Below are positions 1 through 8,952 of a DNA stretch of 64,000 nucleotides, piece after piece. The notes below the pieces were generated by a model. It had not been told where the DNA came from, ran no database searches, and saw nothing but the letters and a program-made list of their open reading frames with translations. The position numbers were made by a program, and so were the translations under genes. Every line of letters begins with the position of its first letter. The stretch's first letter is position 1. The DNA comes from Ochrobactrum quorumnocens (GTDB taxonomy: Bacteria > Pseudomonadota > Alphaproteobacteria > Rhizobiales > Rhizobiaceae): NCBI RefSeq assembly GCF_002278035.1, contig NZ_CP022604.1:1969501-2033500 (forward strand), written 5' to 3'.

Positions 1-201
1 GCCGAATGGTGGGCTGAACTGGTCGAAATTCCAAGCGTCGCACAGGCTGGAAATACAATTGAAAGCGTCATTGAAGCATCACAGACCGGTGCTGATTTTG
101 TAGCCCTTGGCCGCGCAGTCTTTGAAGCAGAAGATCCTGCAAAGGCCGTAGCGGAAGCCAACCGCCTTCTTGATGAAAATGCCCCTCGTTTCGAAAACTA
201 A
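1..201 (+). CDS. thiE: Thiamine phosphate synthase, C-terminal end (partial)
   Basis: Only the last 66 codons are inside the window; the reading frame is open from base 1 and ends at TAA 199-201. ThiE joins HMP-pyrophosphate and thiazole phosphate to make thiamine monophosphate in the cytoplasm. The visible tail has the end of a TIM barrel: a GADFVALGRAVF segment that resembles the last phosphate-binding turn, then a helix with AVAEANRLLDE. The name rests on this short tail and on memory of the same gene order in Brucella (thiE, Sel1 protein, efp). Another small TIM-barrel enzyme is possible. A Sel1-repeat gene follows 25 bases after the stop. Confidence 0.65.
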   Translation, partial: AEWWAELVEIPSVAQAGNTIESVIEASQTGADFVALGRAVFEAEDPAKAVAEANRLLDENAPRFEN

Positions 202-226
202 ATCCGCCAAGGTTTTGTACGCCCCC

Positions 227-1258
227 ATGAAGAGCAGAATTCTTCTCGCCACGGCTTTGATCTTTGTCGCGTCCGTCCCTGCTGCAATGGCTGCAGGCGA
301 ACCGGCAAGCGCTCAAAAAAAGCATGACGGTAAAAGCGACAAGCCTGCGGAAAAGCCAAAGATGCTGCCGCAGCCAGCGTCGACAAACACTTTGCCTCAC
401 ATCGATCCAAGCCGGTTCGGCGATAAACCTGCCGATGAAGCTTTTGGCGCCTATCAGCGCGGACTTTATTTGACGGCCTTCAATCTCGCCAAGCCACAGG
501 CTGAAAAAGGTGACCCAGCATCGCAAACGCTTATCGCTGAAATCTATGCCCGTGGGCTGGGTGTGCCTGCCGATCAGAAGAAGGCTGCCGAATGGTATGC
601 CAAGGCCGCAGAAAATGGCGTTAACGAAGCGCAGTTTCGTTACGCCGCCTTGCTGCTTCAGGGCCGATACATTCAGAAAGATGCCGCCAAGGCCACTCAA
701 CTGATGCAGAAAGCTGCCGAAGGCGGCAATGCTATGGCACAGTTCAATTACGGCCAGCTCGTCATGATGAAGGCATCCGGCAAGGCAGGAATTGATCAGG
801 CCTTCCCATGGTTTGAAAAGGCTGCTGCAGCAAAACTGCCTGATGCAGAATATGCAGTCAGCCAGATTTACGCCAATGGCACTGACAAAATCGCAAAAGA
901 TGAAAAGAAGGCGCGGGAATATCTGCTTCTCGCTGCACGCAAAGGCTACGACACCGCTCAATATGATCTGGGACGCTGGCTGATCGAAGGTCGTGGCGGC
1001 GACCGCAATTACGAACAAGGCTTTGGCTGGATGCAGATTGCCGCCCAGCGCGGTATGGTCCTGGCACAGGCATGGCTCGCCCGTCTTTATCGTGATGGCA
1101 TCGGTACAGATGGTGATCTGGTAAAATCTGCCGCCTGGTATGTCATCGCGCAGCGCGCCGGTTTCCATTCGCCCGATCTCAATGACATGATGGATGGCTT
1201 GTCCGACGAGCAACTCAAAGAAGCGATCCAGACCGCTAACAGCCTTCGCGTCCGCTAA
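227..1258 (+). CDS. Exported Sel1-like (TPR-type) repeat protein
   Basis: This 343-residue protein begins with a clear signal peptide (MKSRILLATALIFVASV then an AMA|A-type cleavage site near residue 22). A low-complexity Lys/Pro linker follows. From about residue 90 to 310 there are five to six Sel1-like repeats, recognisable by AEIYARGLGV, AAEWYAKAAENG, AAEGGNAMAQFNYG, EYLLLAARKGYDTAQY and WMQIAAQRGMVLAQ. Sel1 repeats form alpha-solenoid scaffolds for protein contacts, here probably in the periplasm. I chose ATG 227 because it starts the signal peptide; an in-frame ATG at 170 would overlap the thiE stop and bury the signal. The specific partner is unknown. Confidence 0.85.
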   Translation: MKSRILLATALIFVASVPAAMAAGEPASAQKKHDGKSDKPAEKPKMLPQPASTNTLPHIDPSRFGDKPADEAFGAYQRGLYLTAFNLAKPQAEKGDPASQTLIAEIYARGLGVPADQKKAAEWYAKAAENGVNEAQFRYAALLLQGRYIQKDAAKATQLMQKAAEGGNAMAQFNYGQLVMMKASGKAGIDQAFPWFEKAAAAKLPDAEYAVSQIYANGTDKIAKDEKKAREYLLLAARKGYDTAQYDLGRWLIEGRGGDRNYEQGFGWMQIAAQRGMVLAQAWLARLYRDGIGTDGDLVKSAAWYVIAQRAGFHSPDLNDMMDGLSDEQLKEAIQTANSLRVR

Positions 1259-1286
1259 TCTCGGGCATCGTCCACTTTGAAAATGC

Positions 1287-1320
1287 AAAAAGCGCGTCAC
1301 CAGAAGTGACGCGCTTTTTC
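1287..1320. terminator. Bidirectional rho-independent terminator
   Basis: A 14-bp stem (AAAAAGCGCGTCAC against GTGACGCGCTTTTT) with a CAGAA loop lies between the convergent Sel1 gene and the exported protein gene. It has a T-run on one strand and an A-run on the other, so it can serve both. Confidence 0.85.
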
Positions 1321-1341
1321 ATTCTTTGGAAGGGTATAGCC

Positions 1342-2199
1342 TTACTGACTTTCGTAAGCCTTCTTGCTGGCATCATAAACGTAGGTCGCAGCATCGGCAG
1401 CACCGAGCTCACGTGTCTTACCCGGCGCGGAAATTGTTGTTCCGCTGAAATTTACAACAAGTTTCGGCATATCGGACTTGTCATCAGGAGCGAAAGTCAC
1501 CTCTCCCAGATTGGATATACATGGCATGACCTCGCCATCTGAACAGGCCGCACCATTATCTTCGCCCGCCAGAAGATAGCCGACATGTGTCCATGACTTG
1601 CCCAATGCAAATACATCATAGCCACTGTAAGACGTGCCACGGTCAAAACCAGCAATCGGGATTGCCAGCACCAGTTTACCTGCTGGCGTGCGATGTTCCA
1701 CCGCCTTGCGATCGGTGTCGACCTCATCGGGCTTTTCATAAGATCCCATCGCACCGATATCTCGCGCGGCATGCTGGAGGGCCCACGATCCGTCAGAAAG
1801 CATGAAGGTTGCTTCAGACAGATTAACCTGCGCTTCGGGGGCCGCCTCTGCCTCGCCGGAATCACCCTGCTTTTCAAGAGTTTCCCAGGCAAAACCGGTG
1901 AAGTACTGCTTTCCATCGCGCTCAAACGCATGACCGAACCAGTAGGTCGCCGTCACGCCTTTTCCAACAACGTAGGAATCAGAACCATCGCCTGCAACAT
2001 TGTAGATGGACTTCAAAACAGTTGCAGCGTCGGGCGCTGAAACCGCAGCATCGTGCTGATGCGCACTGACTGCTGGCGATGCTGCTGTCGCAAGCTCTGG
2101 AGCGGACATAACCGCAAAGGTAGAGACCAACAAACCTGCCACGGCAGAACGAACATATTGACGGCGAAACGCAGGCAATGCCTTCACAATGGTTCTCAT
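1342..2199 (-). CDS. Exported protein of unknown function
   Basis: This 285-residue protein is not one I recognise. ATG 2199 is preceded by GGAGAGACAT and opens a long signal peptide (basic MRTIVKALPAFRRQYVRS, hydrophobic AVAGLLVSTFAVM, cleavage after ATA near residue 38). The mature part is rich in Gly, Ser, Ala and Asp and contains GFAWETL, TATYWFGHAF and a Cys pair (ACSDGEVMPC) that could form a disulfide. That fits a periplasmic or secreted beta-rich fold. The frame stays open upstream to 2346, but that extension would hide the signal peptide. It stands alone, convergent to the Sel1 gene and divergent from efp. Confidence 0.75.
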   Translation of the reverse strand: MRTIVKALPAFRRQYVRSAVAGLLVSTFAVMSAPELATAASPAVSAHQHDAAVSAPDAATVLKSIYNVAGDGSDSYVVGKGVTATYWFGHAFERDGKQYFTGFAWETLEKQGDSGEAEAAPEAQVNLSEATFMLSDGSWALQHAARDIGAMGSYEKPDEVDTDRKAVEHRTPAGKLVLAIPIAGFDRGTSYSGYDVFALGKSWTHVGYLLAGEDNGAACSDGEVMPCISNLGEVTFAPDDKSDMPKLVVNFSGTTISAPGKTRELGAADAATYVYDASKKAYESQ

Positions 2200-2620
2200 A
2201 TGTCTCTCCAAAATGTCTGCGGATAACATGAAGACTGGTTGCAGTGCCCTGCCCGCATGAGCGGCAAAACTACTGCGATAAACCAGATCTCCTGCGATCT
2301 CGCACGGGGAACTGGTGTTCGGACATAGGGCAGATTTTGGCATCAAGCCACAAGAAATTGCGATGAACCCCAGAGCCGCGCGATCGAAAATACCCGAAAA
2401 ACCACCGCCTAATTGATGGATTTGACGCTGGTTTAGAGATTCAAAACGAGCTGAATGCTTGCTCAGGCTTGCACAAAGCCTCGTTTTATGGTCTTGGAGA
2501 CCCGATTATCGTGGTTCGAGTTAAAGATGGACGCAATCCCCGAAATAAAGCGGGAGATTGCCTTTCTGTCGTGATGCGCCGGGCCGCAACAGTTTTCACA
2601 TTTATTCCCGGATTAAGCTC
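2200..2620. other. Divergent intergenic region upstream of the exported gene and efp
   Basis: The 421-bp gap separates two divergent genes and should hold both promoters. No convincing ORF is present. A bulged hairpin at 2533-2561 (GCAATC-CCCG, 8-base loop, CGGG-A-GATTGC) would lie in the efp leader about 60 bases before the start codon. No T-run follows it. Confidence 0.5.
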
Positions 2621-3181
2621 ATGAAGATCAATGGTAACGAAATCCGCCCCGGCAATGTCATCGAGCATGATGGCGGCCTGTGGGTTGCGGTCAAGACCAA
2701 TGCGGTCAAGCCCGGCAAAGGCGGCGCCTACAATCAGGTTGAACTGAAGAACCTAATCACCGGCACCAAGCTCAATGAACGTTTCCGCGCTGCTGAAACC
2801 GTCGAGCGCGTTCGTCTGGAACAGAAGGATTTCTCGTTCCTCTACGAACAGGGTGAAGCGCTGATTTTTATGGATACCGAATCCTACGAACAGCTCGAAC
2901 TCCTGAAAGATTTCGTTGGCGACCGCGCGGCCTTCCTTCAGGACGGCATGATGGTCACCGTTGAACTTTACGAAGAAAAGCCAATCGGCATCCGTCTTCC
3001 AGATCAGGTAACGCTCGCAATCACTGAAGCCGATCCGGTCGTCAAAGGCCAGACTGCTGCTTCTTCCTACAAGCCAGCTGTTCTTGAAAATGGCATCCGC
3101 ATTCTGGTTCCGCCATTCATCGCATCTGGCGAGCGCGTCATCGTTGATACCAACGAGCTGACCTACATCAGCCGCGCATAA
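2621..3181 (+). CDS. efp: Translation elongation factor P
   Basis: The 186-residue protein has the normal EF-P length and three OB-like domains. EF-P binds between the P and E sites of a ribosome stalled on polyproline and speeds peptide bond formation. The modified-lysine loop reads PGKGG with Lys33, the site that EpmA-type enzymes beta-lysylate in other bacteria. The C-terminal domain ends in the usual [20 protein letters not shown] 2621 gives the standard N-terminus [11 protein letters not shown]; the longer open frame from 2558 adds residues not found in the family. The inositol-phosphatase gene lies downstream on the same strand. Confidence 0.97.
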   Translation: MKINGNEIRPGNVIEHDGGLWVAVKTNAVKPGKGGAYNQVELKNLITGTKLNERFRAAETVERVRLEQKDFSFLYEQGEALIFMDTESYEQLELLKDFVGDRAAFLQDGMMVTVELYEEKPIGIRLPDQVTLAITEADPVVKGQTAASSYKPAVLENGIRILVPPFIASGERVIVDTNELTYISRA

Positions 3182-3193
3182 ATATGCTTATCA

Positions 3194-3227
3194 ACATGCG
3201 GCGCTTGTTTCAGGCGTCGCATGTTTC
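3194..3227 (+). terminator. Probable efp terminator
   Basis: ACATGCG-G-CGC pairs with GCG-T-CGCATGT around a 9-base loop (one G-T wobble) and is followed by TTTCGTC. It starts 13 bases after the efp stop codon. Confidence 0.6.
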
Positions 3228-3268
3228 GTCACAGCCAAAGCGCATCCCGAAAAGTGCGAAGCTGTGAC
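3228..3268. repeat. Small palindromic repeat (GCGCATCCCGAAAAGTG family)
   Basis: GTCACAGC and GCTGTGAC form a perfect 8-bp stem. Inside lies AGCGCATCCCGAAAAGTG, a core found again inverted at 27305-27323 and in altered form at 62042-62092 and about 6781-6820. It looks like a dispersed REP-type element. Confidence 0.65.
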
Positions 3269-3403
3269 TGTTCTTTCTCAGATTACTCAATTCCCCGATT
3301 GTTTTCAGATGCCTTGGCGTCAGAAACATCAAGATGTCTACTATAAACTGTGTGATCCAGCTGGAAGCCACGTTTCGGGATCACGCCAAAAAGGATAAAA
3401 GAA

Positions 3404-4195
3404 ATGGCCCGCTCAGCCCTTCTCAATGTCATGGTACAGGCCGCTATGAAGGCCGGCCGCAGCCTTGCGCGCGACTTCGGCGAAGTCCAGAACCTTCAGG
3501 TTTCCCTTAAAGGCCCCGGCGACTACGTCAGCCAGGCCGACCGCAAAGCGGAAAAGATCATCTACACGGAATTGAGCCGCGCCCGCCCTGATTTCGGCTT
3601 CCTGATGGAAGAATCGGGTGAGGTCGAATCCAAGGACGGTCAGCATCGCTGGCTGATTGATCCACTCGACGGCACCACCAACTTCCTGCACGGTATTCCA
3701 GTTTTCGCAGTCTCTATCGCTCTTGAGCGTCAGGGACAGATCGTTGCGGGCGTAATCTACAATCCAGCTATGGACGAACTCTACACGGCTGAACGCGGTG
3801 GTGGTGTGTTCCTCAATGATCGTCGTCTGCGTGTTGCGGCCCGTTCAAAGCTGGTCGATTGCGTAATCGGCACCGGCATACCGCATCTGGGTCGCGGCCA
3901 TCACGGCCATTACCTGGTCGAACTGCGCAATGTCATGGCCGAAACGGCTGGCATTCGCCGCATGGGCGCTGTTGCCCTTGATCTGGCCTATGTTGCTGCG
4001 GGCCGTCTTGACGGTTTCTGGGAAGATGGCATGCATCCCTGGGATCTCGGCGCAGGTATGCTGATGATCCGCGAAGCTGGTGGCTTTATCTCCGATAAGA
4101 ATGGCGGTCAGGATATCTTCGGCACCAAGACCATTGTTGCAGGCAATGAAGCCATTCATGGCGCACTGTTGAAGACCATCAAGAAACCTATCTAA
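3404..4195 (+). CDS. suhB: Inositol monophosphatase family protein
   Basis: At 263 residues this matches the inositol monophosphatase/SuhB family, Mg-dependent phosphatases that cleave inositol phosphates or related sugar phosphates. Metal-binding motifs are present in order: EESGE (Glu69-Glu70), DPLDGTTNF (residues 86-94) and HPWDLGAG (Asp214). SuhB homologues can also take part in rRNA antitermination, so the physiological substrate is not certain. The ATG at 3404 is preceded by AAAAGGATAAAAGAA, a good ribosome site. A strong terminator follows at 4263-4294. Confidence 0.9.
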   Translation: MARSALLNVMVQAAMKAGRSLARDFGEVQNLQVSLKGPGDYVSQADRKAEKIIYTELSRARPDFGFLMEESGEVESKDGQHRWLIDPLDGTTNFLHGIPVFAVSIALERQGQIVAGVIYNPAMDELYTAERGGGVFLNDRRLRVAARSKLVDCVIGTGIPHLGRGHHGHYLVELRNVMAETAGIRRMGAVALDLAYVAAGRLDGFWEDGMHPWDLGAGMLMIREAGGFISDKNGGQDIFGTKTIVAGNEAIHGALLKTIKKPI

Positions 4196-4262
4196 AAACA
4201 AGCTCCATCACTTTATTGATCCACTCTTCTTTTTCTTTGGATCGAATCAACAAAGTGGACAA

Positions 4263-4297
4263 ACAAAGCCGAGCGATAAATCGCTCGGCTTTGTCTT
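4263..4297. terminator. Bidirectional terminator
   Basis: A perfect 14-bp stem (ACAAAGCCGAGCGA / TCGCTCGGCTTTGT) with a TAAA loop follows the inositol-phosphatase gene. It is also 32 bases beyond the stop of the minus-strand micro-ORF at 4326-4391, so it could end both transcripts. Confidence 0.8.
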
Positions 4298-4693
4298 AAT
4301 TTAATTATAAAACAACGAATTAGTATTAGAAATACGACAGAGCCTTACCGATAGCTTCAAGTACCTTCCCAAGTATATTCCACCAATGCATGATAATATC
4401 CCTTTCTATATTTGAGTGTACCAAGAATAAATAGCAAGATCTGAATAATTAAAAAGACCAATATTTTATTTAAATTGATATAACAATTTTTTATACTAAA
4501 AGAAGCATTCTCTAAAGTTATTTTAGCTACCAATATTAATATAAAAGCTGCATTGGAAGATTTGTTTTTGTCCGCATCGTAAAGCTGAGAGCCAACGTCA
4601 TAAAGCTGTGCAATTTTCTTGTTTCAGATGATTCCGCTTCATGAACTAATGAAGTAGGATTCTGTTTGAGCACCCGACCATGGAGCAGGACGC
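4295..4693. other. AT-rich intergenic island
   Basis: About 400 bp between a terminator and the motA-like gene are visibly AT-rich (for example 4439-4500), unlike the GC-rich neighbours. The only coding candidate is the 22-codon minus-strand ORF at 4326-4391. The right edge must hold the promoter of the MotA/MotB-like pair. Confidence 0.6.
4326..4391 (-). CDS. Possible 21-residue amphipathic peptide
   Basis: The minus strand has ATG 4391 and stop TAA 4326-4328, giving a peptide that begins MHWWNILGKV and ends KALSYF. An AAAGGG Shine-Dalgarno stands 8 bases before the ATG. Hydrophobic residues (Trp3, Leu7, Val10, Ile14, Leu18, Phe21) recur every three to four positions and Lys9, Glu12, Lys16 and Ser19 take the other face, so the whole chain would be one amphipathic helix. 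That resembles phenol-soluble modulins, leaderless bacteriocins or small membrane toxins; I do not recognise the exact peptide. It sits in an AT-rich gap ahead of a strong hairpin. Chance is possible for so short an ORF. Confidence 0.45.
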   Translation of the reverse strand: MHWWNILGKVLEAIGKALSYF

Positions 4694-5737
4694 ATGAGCG
4701 ATTTGAGACTTTCACGGGAACGACTGGACGATGCACGGGACTATGACCCCTACCGCCTGAGCAGCCCGAGAATTGTCATTCTCTCCATGGTCATCTTTCT
4801 CATCATTGTCGCTTTCCTGGCTGCGGTGCTGATGCGGCAGATCCATACATTCTTCGTCACCAATCCGGGCCTCAATGGCCTGATCTTCCTTGTGCTGCTC
4901 GTGGGAATTCTGCTGGCCTTTGGTCAGGTGCTGCGACTGCTCCCGGAAATCCGATGGGTTAATTCATTCCGAGACGGCGAACGCGACGGAGCCACGCGCC
5001 CGCCTGTACTGCTTGCTCCCATGCGTGCTTTGATCGGGCGCAGGCAATCCATGGCACTCACGACAGCGTCGATGCGCTCCATCCTTGATTCGATCGCCAC
5101 ACGCCTTGATGAAAGCCGCGATATATCGCGCTATCTGATCGGCCTTCTAGTGTTCCTCGGCCTGCTCGGCACTTTCTGGGGTCTGCTTGAAACCGTTGGT
5201 TCCATTGGACAAACCATTCAGTCACTGGACCCAAGTTCGGGTAGCACTACGGATGTGCTTGATTCGCTTAAAGCGGGCCTACAGGCACCCCTTTCCGGCA
5301 TGGGCACTGCATTCTCCTCCTCACTCTTCGGCCTTTCCGGCTCGCTAATCTTAGGTTTTCTCGATCTGCAAGCAGGACGCGCGCAAAACCGTTTCTACAC
5401 CGAACTGGAAAACTGGCTTTCATCAGTCACGGACCTTAGTTCCGATCTGACACCCGACGATAATCTTGGCGGTATTCGCAACCTCGCTGAACACGTGCAA
5501 AACCTGAAAGGGGGCGAGGCTTCCAGCCAGCGCACATCAGCAGCACTCGCCAATCTGGCTGAAGGAATTCAGGGCCTCGTCAAAAGCATGCGCAGCGAAC
5601 AACAGATGATGCGTGACTGGGTCGAAAAACAGGCCGAGGAACAAAAAGCCATCCGCGAGACGCTGGACCGTCTTAACAAAGCCATCGGCTCGAAAACCGC
5701 AAACGAGCGTCCGACCGACAACAAGCGGACGGAGTAA
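4694..5737 (+). CDS. MotA/TolQ/ExbB-type proton channel protein
   Basis: This 347-residue inner-membrane protein has four predicted membrane segments at about 26-47, 61-82, 147-170 and 203-226. The last two carry the family signature (GLLGTFWGLLETVGSIG and GMGTAFSSSLFGLSGSLILG). A long cytoplasmic loop lies between segments 2 and 3, and the C-terminal tail looks coiled-coil (EQQMMRDWVEKQAEEQKAIR). The OmpA/MotB-like gene follows after 5 bases, so the two probably form an ion-driven stator-like complex. No flagellar gene is nearby and its job is unknown. The start is supported by GGAGCAGGACGC before ATG. Confidence 0.9.
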   Translation: MSDLRLSRERLDDARDYDPYRLSSPRIVILSMVIFLIIVAFLAAVLMRQIHTFFVTNPGLNGLIFLVLLVGILLAFGQVLRLLPEIRWVNSFRDGERDGATRPPVLLAPMRALIGRRQSMALTTASMRSILDSIATRLDESRDISRYLIGLLVFLGLLGTFWGLLETVGSIGQTIQSLDPSSGSTTDVLDSLKAGLQAPLSGMGTAFSSSLFGLSGSLILGFLDLQAGRAQNRFYTELENWLSSVTDLSSDLTPDDNLGGIRNLAEHVQNLKGGEASSQRTSAALANLAEGIQGLVKSMRSEQQMMRDWVEKQAEEQKAIRETLDRLNKAIGSKTANERPTDNKRTE

Positions 5738-5742
5738 GCATC

Positions 5743-6774
5743 ATGGGTCTTGCTCGTAACCGCCGCCCACAGCGTCATGTCGATTATTGGCCAGGCTTTG
5801 TCGATGCGCTGACGACCCTGCTCCTGGCCATTATGTTCCTGCTGACGGTCTTCGTGCTGGGACAGTTTTTGCTAAGCCGCGATGTCGACAGTAAGGACAG
5901 CGCGCTGGCGCGTCTCAACAGCCAGATACAGGAACTGACACAGCTTCTGTCGCTTGAAAAAAGCAATTCGCAGGATATGCAGGACACGATTGCCAACTTG
6001 CAAGCCTCACTTTCAGGCGCTGAAAGCGAGCGTTCACGCCTGCAAGCTCTGCTCAATGAAGGAACCGGCGCGGGTGCTGCTGCAGAAAAGCGGGCGGGCG
6101 AACTCAGCCGGAGCCTTGATTCGGAAAAGCAGGTCAGTGCGCAGGCGCTTTCACAGGTTGAGCTCCTCAATCAGCAGATTTCTGCGCTTCGGCGCCAGAT
6201 AGCCGCGCTTGAAGATGCGCTCAATGCTTCCGAATCGCGTGACCGCGAATCGAATGCCAAGATTGCCGACCTTGGCCGCCGGCTCAATGTGGCGCTGGCG
6301 CAGCGCGTGCAGGAACTCAACCGCTATCGGTCGGATTTCTTCGGCCGCCTGCGTGCGATTCTTTCTGACAAGGAAAACATCCGCATTGTCGGCGACCGCT
6401 TCGTGTTCCAGTCGGAAGTGCTTTTCCCGACAGGCTCATCTGACCTCAACCCTGCGGGTCAGGACGAAATGAAAAAGCTCGCTGATGCGGTTATCACGCT
6501 CAATCAGGAAATCCCGGACGATATAAACTGGGTTCTGCGCGTGGATGGACATACCGATAATGTGCCGCTTGCAGGCACCGGGCGCTTCCGCGACAACTGG
6601 GAGCTTTCGTCGGCGCGTGCGACGGCTGTGGTCAAATATCTGATCGCCAATGGCGTTCCAGCCAATAGGCTCGTCGCAGCCGGCTTTGGCGAATATCAGC
6701 CACTCGATAGTTCAGACGCACCAGATTCCCGCGCCAGAAACCGTCGTATCGAGTTGAAACTGACTGAGAGATAA
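5743..6774 (+). CDS. MotB/OmpA-like peptidoglycan-binding partner protein
   Basis: The 343-residue protein has one N-terminal membrane helix (about 19-45) preceded by the MotB-like WPGFVDALTTLLL, with Asp21 in the place of the proton-carrying aspartate. A periplasmic coiled coil follows at about 50-190 (heptads such as LNSQIQELTQLLSLEKS). The C-terminal OmpA domain has VDGHTDNVPL and NWELSSARATAVVKYL, which bind peptidoglycan, and ends in RARNRRIELKL. It is probably co-transcribed with the MotA-like gene 5 bases upstream and should anchor that channel to the cell wall. The energy-coupled output is not evident from the sequence. Confidence 0.9.
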   Translation: MGLARNRRPQRHVDYWPGFVDALTTLLLAIMFLLTVFVLGQFLLSRDVDSKDSALARLNSQIQELTQLLSLEKSNSQDMQDTIANLQASLSGAESERSRLQALLNEGTGAGAAAEKRAGELSRSLDSEKQVSAQALSQVELLNQQISALRRQIAALEDALNASESRDRESNAKIADLGRRLNVALAQRVQELNRYRSDFFGRLRAILSDKENIRIVGDRFVFQSEVLFPTGSSDLNPAGQDEMKKLADAVITLNQEIPDDINWVLRVDGHTDNVPLAGTGRFRDNWELSSARATAVVKYLIANGVPANRLVAAGFGEYQPLDSSDAPDSRARNRRIELKLTER

Positions 6775-6823
6775 AAGAGCTCATCCCAAAAAGGGTGAGG
6801 CGGTCTTCGGATAAGATGCACGT

Positions 6824-6932
6824 GAATTAAAGCATTTCCAGCAAAAGCGGGAACCGGTTTTGCGTTCGGAAATGCGTAAAAACAAATAGTTACAGCGGTT
6901 ACAACGATTCAATATTAACTGGAACCGCTGTA
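6824..6932 (+). repeat. 109-bp dispersed palindromic repeat, copy 1
   Basis: The element has two hairpins. The first runs from GCATTTCC to GGAAATGC with GCAAAA/TTTTGC inside; the second is TACAGCGGTT(A)C to GGAACCGCTGTA. A copy of equal length with only a few mismatches is at 9833-9941 and a more divergent inverted one at 13332-13435. This copy lies between convergent genes. Confidence 0.9.
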
Positions 6933-6953
6933 AAGGGGGCTTTCGCCCCCCTT
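6933..6953. terminator. Terminator between convergent genes
   Basis: GGGGGC, a TTTC loop and GCCCCC form a strong stem directly after the repeat. It sits just beyond the stop codon of the ABC exporter gene on the minus strand. Confidence 0.65.
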
Positions 6954-6957
6954 CACA

Positions 6958-8781
6958 TTAAATACCAAAGGCTCCAGCGCCTGCCTCAAACTGCAACTTG
7001 GCAAGGCGCGCATAAATACCGCCCTGAGCAACAAGTGTTTGATGCGTGCCTTCTTCCACAATTCGACCCTTGTCGAGCACCAGAATACGGTCGGCTTTAA
7101 GCACGGTTGCCAGACGGTGAGCAACGACTAGCGTTGTGCGATTGTCCATCAGAACATCGAGCGCCTTTTGCACCAGCATTTCGCTTTCGGCATCCAGCGC
7201 AGATGTCGCTTCATCGAGCAGCAAGATTGGTGCAGCACGTAAGACAGCGCGCGCTATAGCAATGCGCTGTCGCTGACCACCGGAAAGCGTAACGCCGCGT
7301 TCGCCCACCTCTGTGTCATAACCCTTGTCGAGTGCCAGAATGAAATCATGCGCCAAGGCGGCCTTCGCGGCAGCTTCAATGTCTGCATCGCTCGCACCAG
7401 GTCTGCCGAAGCCAATGTTCTCGCGAATGCTGGTTGCAAAGATTGCTACGTCCTGTGGAACAACAGCAATGCGCGCGCGCACAGCGACCGGATCCGCTTC
7501 AGGCAGTGCCACGCCGTCCATCCGTATAGAACCCGTCTGAGGGTCGTAATAGCGCATCACCAGCGAGAAGATTGTGCTTTTACCAGCACCTGATGGCCCA
7601 ACGATCGCAACCGTCTCACCGGGCTTTACAGTGAAGCTCACGCCATTGAGTGACGGAGCGTCCGGGCGTGAAGGGTAAGAAAAATGCACCGCATCGAAGC
7701 TGATTTCGCCACGCGGCGGCTCCGGCAATGCGACCGGCTTCAAAGGCGCTGCAATATCGGGATTCTCATCCAGTATTTCTGCAAGCCGCTCTGTAGCGCC
7801 CGCTGCCTGCGCAAGTTCGCCGCCCACTTCTGAAAGCGCACCAAACGCACTGGCCGCAAAGACGGCATAGAGAACGAACTGGCCCAATGTCCCCGCAGTC
7901 ATAGTGCCGGAAAGCACATCACGCGAACCGAACCAGAGCACTGCAACAACACTCGAAAAGATCAGGAAAATTGCAAAGCCGGTCAGGATTGCGCGGGCCT
8001 TGATCGAAGACCTTGCAGCCTGATAGGCCTTTTCGACCGCACCCGCAAAACGACCCACCACCATATTTTCATTGGTAAAGGCCTGCAAAGTGCGCATGGC
8101 ACCGATTTGTTCGCTGGCATAGGCATTGGCGTGGGCAAGCATATCCTGCGTCATGCGCGAGCGACGGCGTACAGAACGCCCAAATGCAATCAGCGGGATA
8201 ACGATCAGCGGAATGGCTCCAATCACCAGTGCCGAGAGCTTCGGGCTTGTGATCACCATCATGATGAGCGCGCCAATGCCCAAAATAAGATTCCGGAGCG
8301 CAACAGAGGCAGTCGCGCCAACAACTGACTTGATCTGCGTGGTATCGACAGACAGGCGCGAAACGATTTCGCCCGATTGCGAGCGGTCAAAGAATTCCGG
8401 CGAAAGACTCGTCACATGCGAAAACACCGCATTGCGTAAGTCGGCAACCACACGTTCGCCAAGCGAGATCACGAAGAAATAGCGAAGCCCCGAGGCAACA
8501 GCCAAAACGAGCGCGAGTGCCACAAGCATGCCAAAGTAATTATTGACGAAGATAGCATTGGCACCCGTGAAGCCGTGGTCGATCATCCGGCGCACAGCGA
8601 CTGGAACGGCAAGCGTCGTCACGGCAGCAAGAACCAGCGAGAAAAGAGCGCCCACAACCAGAATCTTATAGCGTGAAAGGAAGGGAACCATGCGCTTCAG
8701 AGGCTTCAGCGAGCGGCGTTTACGGCCTTCCTGTGCATCGAAATCGGGATTCATGCGAATTTGACTGTCTCTGCTGGCCAT
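6958..8781 (-). CDS. MsbA-like ABC exporter (fused membrane and ATPase domains)
   Basis: With the start at 8781 the protein has 607 residues, the normal size for a homodimeric half-transporter. Six membrane helices fill roughly residues 35-310, beginning with [15 protein letters not shown]. The nucleotide-binding domain carries Walker [10 protein letters not shown], signature LSGGQRQR, Walker [13 protein letters not shown] and the switch His in VVAHRLATV. Relatives export lipids, peptides or drugs; the substrate here cannot be told. I prefer ATG 8781, preceded by AAGGGCG about 12 bases upstream. The frame stays open to 8883, but that start has no ribosome site. Confidence 0.88.
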   Translation of the reverse strand: MASRDSQIRMNPDFDAQEGRKRRSLKPLKRMVPFLSRYKILVVGALFSLVLAAVTTLAVPVAVRRMIDHGFTGANAIFVNNYFGMLVALALVLAVASGLRYFFVISLGERVVADLRNAVFSHVTSLSPEFFDRSQSGEIVSRLSVDTTQIKSVVGATASVALRNLILGIGALIMMVITSPKLSALVIGAIPLIVIPLIAFGRSVRRRSRMTQDMLAHANAYASEQIGAMRTLQAFTNENMVVGRFAGAVEKAYQAARSSIKARAILTGFAIFLIFSSVVAVLWFGSRDVLSGTMTAGTLGQFVLYAVFAASAFGALSEVGGELAQAAGATERLAEILDENPDIAAPLKPVALPEPPRGEISFDAVHFSYPSRPDAPSLNGVSFTVKPGETVAIVGPSGAGKSTIFSLVMRYYDPQTGSIRMDGVALPEADPVAVRARIAVVPQDVAIFATSIRENIGFGRPGASDADIEAAAKAALAHDFILALDKGYDTEVGERGVTLSGGQRQRIAIARAVLRAAPILLLDEATSALDAESEMLVQKALDVLMDNRTTLVVAHRLATVLKADRILVLDKGRIVEEGTHQTLVAQGGIYARLAKLQFEAGAGAFGI

Positions 8782-8952
8782 TCTTGAGATTGCGCCCTTG
8801 TTATTGCTGTGCGCCTGATGTATAGGCTCGCCAACCCTTTTGGAAGCCGTTGCCTGCAAGTAACGGGTCTTCATATCTGCCATTGGGCGAAAGTGCCGCA
8901 GTTTTTAACATTAGAGCTGGGCTTTTCTTCCCAGACTTTCAGGATTGAGAAG

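Noticed and set aside
68-1300. 410-codon minus-strand open frame
   Set aside because: It lies antisense to the thiE end and the Sel1-repeat gene, which have clear families, signal peptide and repeats. No ribosome site or family match was seen.
4694-6774. Zorya-type defence module (ZorAB)
   Set aside because: The pair has the same architecture, but no helicase or nuclease partner (ZorC, ZorD, ZorE) is adjacent; neighbours are housekeeping genes.
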